From assembly GCA_016700115.1 (NCBI GenBank), contig CP064999.1, forward strand, positions 186,001 through 250,000: a stretch of 64,000 nucleotides of DNA, given 5' to 3'. Under the pieces are notes generated by a model that saw nothing but the letters and a program-made list of their open reading frames with translations, did not search any database and had not been told where the DNA came from. Each line of letters starts with the position of its first letter. Position 1 is the first letter of the stretch. Source of the DNA: Sphingobacteriales bacterium (GTDB lineage Bacteria; Bacteroidota; Bacteroidia; Chitinophagales; UBA2359). Both the position numbers and the translations under genes were made by a program. Positions 16,136-22,200 of the stretch are shown one piece after another.

Positions 16136-17029
16136 TTAGTAGCCGTAGCTGCTAAACAATGCATTATAATCTGTTTGTGCGTTTCCGGTTAAGCCGGGTA
16201 CTATGGCAGCTAACTGGTTTCTGAAGGCCGGTATGCTTTCCACATCTGAGGTCAGCGCGTGGTATAGCTGTAAATGTGTAAAGTCTTTTACATTGTCGGT
16301 AACAGTTGGGTTCTCATAAACACCAACCAATCCGTTAGGTCCCGATAGCGGGTTTTGGCTATTATCATCAACTAAATCTCTAAACAAACCAACAGGAATG
16401 AACTCATTAGGCGAATCATAATATTTTTGGTCTTCCAATCCGTACAAATGCCTCATTGGCGTTTGATTTATAGGGTATGGGGTGTAGTTATTACTATGAT
16501 TCAACCCATAATACCGGTCTGCCAGATAATAGCCCATTTCATTTCCCCAGGTTTCTACCACCTCTGCCCTTTCGGCTCCGGGGGCTGTTCCATCCCCATA
16601 ACCAAAATGGGCAATTGTGTAGGCTACTTCTGCAATCCAGTAACCGTTTCCCACTTTTCGGTAATGTACGGCATGGGCAAGTTCGTGGTATGTGGTACGA
16701 TTTACTCTGTCTGATGGGTTGTCTGTAACTGCTAACACTACATCGGGCAAAAAAGTAGTAAAGTAGGTAGTAAGAAAAGGCAGGGTGATGCTTGCCGCTT
16801 GTATAAGACCCGATGCTGCCGGAATTTCGGGAAACAAATATTGTATAAAACCTGCTATGGAAATACCCGCTGCTGCTAAAGCATTACCTGCCGCTGCTCC
16901 AATAAAAGGCAGCGCAATTCCAAATATCTGGTGAAACATAGGAGCTGCTGCTGCACTTGCAAACGGCGTACACAATATTTTTAACCCGTTGGGCAGTGGA
17001 AACAAAGGGTGAACGAAAAGAAACCACAT
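16136..17029 (-). CDS. Orphan C-terminal metallopeptidase cassette (unit 2)
   Basis: A 297-residue frame matching residues 427-705 of the full-length peptidase, starting exactly at PNGLKILCTPFASAAAAPMF. It has the hydrophobic helix region, YHELAHAVHY, VVETWGNEMGYYLADRYYG and the terminal ALFSSYGY. Upstream of the match are about 12 unrelated residues (MWFLFVHPLFPL). Its ATG overlaps the stop of lipoprotein A (TAATG), so it could be translated by coupling although it has no signal peptide of its own. The patch after YYGLNHS (NNYTPYPINQTPMRHLYGLEDQ and on) is unlike the other two copies. An open frame runs seven codons further upstream, inside lipoprotein A. Confidence 0.72.
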   Translation of the reverse strand: MWFLFVHPLFPLPNGLKILCTPFASAAAAPMFHQIFGIALPFIGAAAGNALAAAGISIAGFIQYLFPEIPAASGLIQAASITLPFLTTYFTTFLPDVVLAVTDNPSDRVNRTTYHELAHAVHYRKVGNGYWIAEVAYTIAHFGYGDGTAPGAERAEVVETWGNEMGYYLADRYYGLNHSNNYTPYPINQTPMRHLYGLEDQKYYDSPNEFIPVGLFRDLVDDNSQNPLSGPNGLVGVYENPTVTDNVKDFTHLQLYHALTSDVESIPAFRNQLAAIVPGLTGNAQTDYNALFSSYGY

Positions 17030-17685
17030 TATTCTACAACGTAAAAACAATAATACCCATTATAAGTGAATTTATTATACGGATAACTGTTTATCAAAGT
17101 ATCGGGGCTTAGTGCCATAAATGGATAGTTATTTTCAGCACCGCTGTTTAAGTTAAATAAAACATTCATTAATTCTCCCGGGCATCTTTTTTGAAAATCT
17201 ACTTCCTGATATGTGACAGCCCCCAAATTAAACGCATATAAACCGGTTTTGCCGGGTACAAAGCCTGCATGTAGTTTGTAACGACTGTTTACATATAAAT
17301 AGGCAATGTCAAAACTAGATGCTGTTGGAAATTGAACAAAACTAATATAGCCGGTATCATTAAGAAGAAGGAAGTCGGGATTTGCATCAAGACGTGGGGA
17401 AGTGTCAATTCTCTCAAAAAATAAGGAGCTTCTAAACGTTTGATTTTCTACTTTGTAGTAATTTAATGAATTGGAATCAAGTAATTCGTCAGAAAAATCG
17501 GCATGTAACCATATAGTGTCGTTTATATGAAATGTGTCTTGTGCTGGGTAGAGGGTGAAGGGCAGGTAGAATTCGTAATTGTTTTTATCGCCATTAATGC
17601 AATCCATATCAAAAAAAAGCCTGCAACTGCTAAACAATAAAACGAAGAAAAACAAAATGGCTGTTTTAGAAACTATACTTTTCAT
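17029..17685 (-). CDS. Small lipoprotein A of the peptidase array
   Basis: A 218-residue predicted lipoprotein following the full-length peptidase. The signal MKSIVSKTAILFFFVLLFSSC fits an SPII site. The frame is open upstream to 17772, but that extension translates the hairpin spacer, so the ATG at 17685 is chosen. The mature part is acidic and beta-like, with two cysteines in the QKRCPGELM region and C-terminus (GYYCFYVVE). No family is recognised. It shares ends with lipoprotein B but differs in the middle. Its stop overlaps the start of the next orphan peptidase cassette. A periplasmic or outer-membrane inhibitor of the adjacent peptidase is a reasonable guess from position only. Confidence 0.77.
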   Translation of the reverse strand: MKSIVSKTAILFFFVLLFSSCRLFFDMDCINGDKNNYEFYLPFTLYPAQDTFHINDTIWLHADFSDELLDSNSLNYYKVENQTFRSSLFFERIDTSPRLDANPDFLLLNDTGYISFVQFPTASSFDIAYLYVNSRYKLHAGFVPGKTGLYAFNLGAVTYQEVDFQKRCPGELMNVLFNLNSGAENNYPFMALSPDTLINSYPYNKFTYNGYYCFYVVE

Positions 17686-17718
17686 GGTTTGTACTTTAAT
17701 TGTTTTACAAAAAATGAA

Positions 17719-17762
17719 AGGTTTGCAATCAGGCGCTGCTACCAGTACCTGATTGCAAACCT
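17719..17762 (-). terminator. Conserved inter-gene hairpin, copy 1
   Basis: The arms AGGTTTGCAATCAGG and CCTGATTGCAAACCT pair perfectly, 12 nt after the stop of the full-length peptidase and about 30 nt before the lipoprotein A start. It is followed by TTTCATTTTTTGTAAAAC on the minus strand. It may lower expression of the lipoprotein relative to the peptidase, or separate the two transcripts. Confidence 0.65.
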
Positions 17763-17774
17763 TTGTAACCATGT

Positions 17775-19892
17775 TTAGTAGCCATAGCTGCTAAACAATG
17801 CATTGAAATCTGTTTGTGTGTTGCTATTTAAACCGGGTACAATGGCAGCCAACTGGGTTCTAAAGGTGGGTATGCTTGTAACATCTGAGGTGAGTGCATG
17901 GTATAACTGTAAATGTGTTAAGTCTTTTACATTGTCGGTAACAGTTGGATTCTCTGATACCCCCAACGGATTTAAGTTATTGTCATCAACCAAATCGTGA
18001 AATAATGCCCAAGGAATATAATCAATGATATTATCAGGTGGGTGATATTTGAATTTATCATTTTCTAGCAAATAATAATGTCGATATCTATCCAACTGAC
18101 TAGTTGTAGTATTACTATGATTCAACCCATAATACCGGTCTGCCAAATAGTAGCCCATTTCATTTGCCCATGTTTCTACCACTTCTACCCTGTCGGCTCC
18201 GGGGGCAGTTCCATCTCCGTAACCAAAATGGGCTATGGTGTAGGCTACTTCTGCAATCCAGTAACCGTTTCCCACTTTTCGGTAATGTACGGCATGGGCA
18301 AGTTCGTGGTATGTGGTACGATTTACTCTGTCTGATGGGTTGTCTGTAACTGCTAACACTACATCGGGCAAAAAAGTAGTAAAGTAGGTAGTAAGAAAAG
18401 GCAGGGTAATGCTTGCCGCCTGTATAAGACCCGATGCAGCCGGAATTTCGGGAAACAAATATTGTATAAAACCTGCTATGGAAATACCCGCTGCTGCTAA
18501 AGCATTACCTGCCGCTGCTCCAATAAAAGGCAACGAAATGCCAAATATTTGATGAAACATAGGAGCTGCTGCTGCACTTGCAAACGGCGTACACAATATT
18601 TTTAACCCGTTGGGCGGTGGGTCTATGCCGCTTTCGGCTGCGTAGTCGTGCCATTCGTGCACGGCGTTGTTGGCATGGGCGGCAGCCCAATACATTTTGG
18701 CTTTAGTAGAATTATTGGTGGAGTTGCCGTATATAATTTGCAGGTTGTTTAGGTTGTCGGTATGGCTAAACTGGCCTACCAAATCAGTTACGGGGTGGCT
18801 GTAATCTAAGAGGTTGGCGTTGCGCAAGCCCCGCACGGCGGCGCGGTCGTTTTTAAAGATTACCCAAATTCTGGTTTTAAAAAACAGCCCGCCGCTTACA
18901 TAGTTGCCCGAAGTGAAACATCCTTGGTCGTTGGTGTAAACATGCTGCCATTGAAACAGGTTTTCCATGATGCGTATTTTTACCTGCCGCACGCCTGCCA
19001 TGCAGCCGCTGTTGCCAATTTGGGTATCTTGCACCTGCACCCGGCCGCTGGGTTTTCGCGGGTTGCTGTTAAGGGGGCATTGGCATAAACTGCCCGGTGG
19101 TGGGGCGGTAACACCCGGTGTAGTTTCTTCATTAACAGGTATTATGAGGCAATCGGGCCAGTTGGGCATACCCGGATGGCAGGGTGGTTCTACAGGTGTA
19201 GGGCTACTGCCGGGCGGTTGCGGAGTTTGAGGGTTACAGGGTATATTGGCATCGAGCAGGCAGTCGGGGTAGTTCTCACATTCGGGTATGCAATCGCCTA
19301 TTCTGTAGGCAGCACTCCAGTCGTCGTTATAAGGTGCTCCAACCAAGCTATAAGCTTCGCGGGTAAGAAAACTTCGGTAGGGTGCAATGAGCAGTCCGGC
19401 AAGGGTTTCCTGATGTATGCCGCTGGGCAGGGTATAAGCGGCGGGTATTACGGTATAGAGCCAGGTATATAGCGGGTTGTTTACGGTAGGGTCTTGGTAG
19501 TAGGTTCCCATTTGTGCAATTTCATAATCTAAGGGGGTATCAAACCAATCGAGGGGCAGGCTTTCTAACAGGGCGGCTTCTTCCAAAGTTCGGGGCAGGC
19601 AGCGCACATAGAGGTGGGTAGGAGGCAGTTCGGCAACATCGGGTTCGTACAAGCGGTTGTATGCGGTGGTCATTACTTCTGTTGTGTATGGGTTGAGCAG
19701 TTGGTTGCCTAACACAATGGGGCGGTCGTCATCTGAATAGCGGTAGTTCCCCCCCCCCCGCATAATTACGGTAGATGCAGCATCCGATGAATTGAGCAGT
19801 TCTTCAGTAAGGTCATCTGTTTTGTTGCAGGCGAATGTTCCAAACATAAGCAATGCACCGGCAATGATCATTTGAAACAGTTTTGTTTTCAT
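17775..19892 (-). CDS. Full-length lipoprotein metallopeptidase (HELAH)
   Basis: A 705-residue predicted lipoprotein: MKTKLFQMIIAGALLMFGTFAC gives acylation at C22, and the following NKTDDLTEE is acidic, as in surface-exposed Bacteroidota lipoproteins. Residues 45-200 are unrecognised, about 205-270 are a Pro/Cys-rich linker, and about 285-390 resemble a carboxypeptidase-regulatory or Cna-B-like beta domain (GRVQVQDTQIGNSGCMAGVRQVKI, HVYTNDQGCF). From P427 comes the part repeated downstream: a hydrophobic Ala/Gly-rich helix region, then YHELAHAVHY with zinc ligands H529 and H533 and general base E530. E573 in VVETWANE is a possible third ligand. This is a gluzincin-like pattern; no named family is recognised. 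An 11-G run at codons 44-47 makes it prone to slippage. Confidence 0.82.
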   Translation of the reverse strand: MKTKLFQMIIAGALLMFGTFACNKTDDLTEELLNSSDAASTVIMRGGGNYRYSDDDRPIVLGNQLLNPYTTEVMTTAYNRLYEPDVAELPPTHLYVRCLPRTLEEAALLESLPLDWFDTPLDYEIAQMGTYYQDPTVNNPLYTWLYTVIPAAYTLPSGIHQETLAGLLIAPYRSFLTREAYSLVGAPYNDDWSAAYRIGDCIPECENYPDCLLDANIPCNPQTPQPPGSSPTPVEPPCHPGMPNWPDCLIIPVNEETTPGVTAPPPGSLCQCPLNSNPRKPSGRVQVQDTQIGNSGCMAGVRQVKIRIMENLFQWQHVYTNDQGCFTSGNYVSGGLFFKTRIWVIFKNDRAAVRGLRNANLLDYSHPVTDLVGQFSHTDNLNNLQIIYGNSTNNSTKAKMYWAAAHANNAVHEWHDYAAESGIDPPPNGLKILCTPFASAAAAPMFHQIFGISLPFIGAAAGNALAAAGISIAGFIQYLFPEIPAASGLIQAASITLPFLTTYFTTFLPDVVLAVTDNPSDRVNRTTYHELAHAVHYRKVGNGYWIAEVAYTIAHFGYGDGTAPGADRVEVVETWANEMGYYLADRYYGLNHSNTTTSQLDRYRHYYLLENDKFKYHPPDNIIDYIPWALFHDLVDDNNLNPLGVSENPTVTDNVKDLTHLQLYHALTSDVTSIPTFRTQLAAIVPGLNSNTQTDFNALFSSYGY
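19749..19759 (-). promoter_or_regulatory. 11-base G tract in coding sequence (possible phase-variation site)
   Basis: The coding strand reads ATG CGG GGG GGG GGG AAC, that is, eleven consecutive G residues coding Arg-Gly-Gly-Gly about 25 codons after the lipobox. Gain or loss of one G would frameshift the gene near its start. At the length given here the frame is open. Tracts of this kind are known contingency loci in other bacteria; whether this one varies cannot be seen from a single sequence, and homopolymer sequencing error is also possible. Confidence 0.55.
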
Positions 19893-20251
19893 AAGCAGAC
19901 TGATTTTAGATTTAAAAACAAAAGGGAAAGACAGATGTAAAAATAATGATTATTTTGAGATTTATTGGATATTTATTCTGTCAGAACTTGGTGATGAGGG
20001 ATTAAATATAATTTACGAGGCATTTCAGAAACTTTCAGATATTAAAACAATGTGTAGTTGGAAATTAGGAACCTATTTTACAAAGCCTTAAGTGCTGTTA
20101 AGTCAAAAAAAGAAAGGTATTTAAGCGTTTCTTTGCATTGGTTTTGTGCCTGACGGCAACAAACTGACTATTGTTACCACGTTTTTTTTATCGCAAAGAA
20201 CACAAAGTAAGACGCAGAGTTTTACAAACTTTTTTTATCATACCCCTATGA
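19893..20251. other. Intergenic region upstream of the peptidase array
   Basis: No gene is supported. It presumably carries the promoter of the array. Near 20190-20225 is the stretch CGCAAAGAACACAAAG, which looks like dispersed filler sequence rather than a gene. The last six bases (20246-20251) are the left copy of the target duplication of the adjacent insertion sequence. Confidence 0.4.
20246..20251. repeat. Target-site duplication, left copy (CTATGA)
   Basis: CTATGA lies immediately outside the left inverted repeat of the IS and is repeated immediately outside the right one at 21741-21746. Confidence 0.8.
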
Positions 20252-21740
20252 CAACAAGGCTGCCACAAATATAAGATAAGACGGTCGTGTTTTTTCTTCT
20301 ATATTATAGATATTTAAGCGACATTGACCAAATCTGTTGGCATAAACCCGTCTGCGAATTGAGTATTAAAAATTGAATCGGGCGATTTTCGTACCAATTT
20401 AATAACTGTTTTGACCGTAAAACGCGTATTACAGAGTATTTTGAGGTCTAAAATGCTAAAGTTAGGGTTATTGTATTTAACCTGATATTGTGCCTGCAAA
20501 ATTTTAGCCGTCAAGGTAGCGGTAAAGCATAGATTAACAAAATTGGTCAGATTTTTCGAGGTGTAGTTTTTGAAATCGGATAGTCCGAAAAATTGTTTGG
20601 CATCCCGAAAGTCAAACTCAATCTGAAAACGCAAACTATAATAATCTATCATAGTTTGCCAGTCGAGGTTAGGGTCGGTGGTGCAAAATTTAGAGAAGGC
20701 TACTTTTTGGGTTTTCAAATTGGTTATTTTTACTATCCCCACATTTAACAGGTTTTTGCTTAAGGATTTGTTGTAACAGGGCAGTTGCCATATCTGAGTA
20801 AGGAGACCATTTTCGGTTTTGGTGTCTTTCAGTTCTTGGTTATCAAGGTTGTTCAAATCTACTTTTTCTCCGTATTTTTGGGTCTTCCCCGATGTTTTGG
20901 GGCTACTGGGTCTGAGTAGGCATAGACGAGGGCGGCATTTACAGGCAAACGGGTAATCAGGTGAAGTCCGGTCTTTGTTACCGCAGAGAAATAATCTGCC
21001 GAGGCATAAGCACAGTCTGCTACCATATAGGTCAGGTTGATGCCCGGTAAGCACGAAAGCAACTTGTTTAACAAGGCGGTGAATGCCCGAAAGGATGCCG
21101 TAGGATTGGGCTGCTTGGGTCGGTTTTGCTGCCTTGCTTCCTGCCACGAACCAAACATCTGCCTTCGGCACTGCGTCGCTTGCCAGCTAATGCCTTCTTT
21201 TTCTGTTCCGCTATCCGCTTCCTGTCCCCCTCTGTCTGTACGACTTGCTCTACCACCATCGGATATGATTTCCGTTTCCCCACAGCTATCAGAGAAGCAC
21301 AAAAAAACAAATCCCGAATATGGGGCATTTCTGAATGCTGCTCCAAAACTTCGACAAACCATAGGTCTTGTCCCGACTTTTCCCTTCTACCACTTCGTCT
21401 ATGGCTATAATATAATTCTCCTCCGGTTGATACACCCACTTCAAAAACAACTTCATACGAATGCGCTCCCACAGGTAGTCCTCTGACATAAAACGAAACC
21501 AAGTGCGAACAGAGTAGTTACTATAGCGGCATAAACTCCGTACACTTACTCCATATCGAATACACATAAAACAGTACAGAAAATCCCTTAATTGTAATAT
21601 CTTTGCTACTGACAGGATGTCTTTATATAACTCTAAAGGCAGAATGTTGGGAGGCATATACTTTGATTTTGGGTTTGCAATTCGCAAAATTACAAAGATA
21701 TCGCCTCCCTTCTTTTTTTTAATGTGTGGCAGCCATGTTG
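20252..21740 (-). mobile_element. IS4-family insertion sequence, 1489 bp
   Basis: The element is bounded by 19-bp terminal inverted repeats, CAACAAGGCTGCCACAAAT on the left (20252-20270) and the complement of CAACATGGCTGCCACACAT on the right (21722-21740), 17 of 19 matching. A 6-bp direct repeat CTATGA on both sides marks transposition. It carries one transposase gene, broken by frameshifts, on the minus strand. The family assignment rests on the transposase Y-R-E-K spacing. Confidence 0.88.
20314..21687 (-). pseudogene. IS4-family transposase, frameshifted
   Basis: Read across three frame changes the gene codes about 455 residues: frame one (21687 to about 21300) has the N-terminal helix-turn-helix part and the first catalytic Asp in YIIAIDEVVEGKS; frame two continues LIAVGKRKSYPMVVEQVV to about 21120; frame three has the second Asp in LTYMVADCAYAS to about 20880; and frame four (to 20314) has YYSLRFQIEFDFRDAKQ. 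That last segment fits the IS4 Y-(2)-R-(3)-E-(6)-K signature exactly. The shifts lie near 21300, 21120 and 20880. With three shifts the enzyme should be inactive unless they are sequencing errors. Cysteine and tryptophan positions in the fragments agree with one ancestral frame. Confidence 0.85.
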
Positions 21741-21746
21741 CTATGA
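21741..21746. repeat. Target-site duplication, right copy (CTATGA)
   Basis: This is the direct repeat matching 20246-20251; it directly abuts the right inverted repeat. Confidence 0.8.
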
Positions 21747-21818
21747 TTTAGCCTGATTTAATTCCAAATCTTACGGTATGATACTTACGGTATAATTCAA
21801 CAACCGTATCTTAATGAT

Positions 21819-21845
21819 TACCGATATTTATAAGCTACGGTATTA
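21819..21845 (-). repeat. 27-bp dispersed repeat, copy 1
   Basis: Read on the minus strand it begins TAATACCGTAG and ends AAATATCGGTA, matching the sequence at 43794-43820 at 24 of 27 positions, with all differences in the centre. Both copies are intergenic and next to accessory DNA. Confidence 0.5.
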
Positions 21846-22200
21846 GTAGCTTACCGGCAAGTTTTCAGCCAAACTGTTGTTAAATAAAAAACATTGTGCC
21901 GGGCACATATTAACCTATTTGATTCCGGATTATCCGGCTTAGGTTTTCCAACCTTCAATATTACACCAAAAAATTCATTTTTATTTATGAAATTTGCAGC
22001 CCCAAACGGGAAACTTCCAATTTCGGGGTCTATAAGAGCGATCCCTGATATTGGTTGATTTAAAAACTTATGACACAACTTTTTTGTATTAACCAAAGGC
22101 TATTATCTAAAGTGGTAAAAACCTGAATGGTCTGAACGTTTGCATTTGTCTCCAACCCTTTAATCTATACAGCGTAAATTATTATTTATTTCCAAACATC

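Larger units (their letters stand above)
14421..19892 (-). repeat. Tandem array: peptidase/lipoprotein pairs in three units
   Basis: In the direction of transcription the order is full-length lipoprotein metallopeptidase, hairpin, lipoprotein A, orphan peptidase C-terminus, hairpin, lipoprotein B, orphan peptidase C-terminus, hairpin, lipoprotein stump. Long stretches, such as the DNA around the HELAH codons, are identical in all three units. Defined patches inside the peptidase and inside the lipoproteins differ strongly. The array therefore combines recent duplication or gene conversion with localised diversification. Confidence 0.9.
21741..22200. other. Intergenic region upstream of sucA
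   Basis: No gene is supported; an 81-codon minus-strand frame at 21851-22096 has no family resemblance. The first 100 bases hold several copies of ACGGTAT/ATACCGT (CTTACGGTATGATACTTACGG and on), ending in the 27-bp dispersed repeat at 21819-21845. The sucA promoter must lie in the remainder. Confidence 0.4.

Noticed and set aside
17686..17772. Longer N-terminus of lipoprotein A starting at 17772
   Set aside because: It would translate the conserved hairpin spacer and bury the signal peptide; the ATG at 17685 matches the start in both other units.
16427..18349. Plus-strand frames of 61-95 codons opposite the HELAH region in all three copies
   Set aside because: They recur only because the peptidase DNA is duplicated; they are antisense to a clear protein family pattern.
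21851..22096. 81-codon minus-strand frame before sucA
   Set aside because: Occupies the sucA promoter region and resembles no family.
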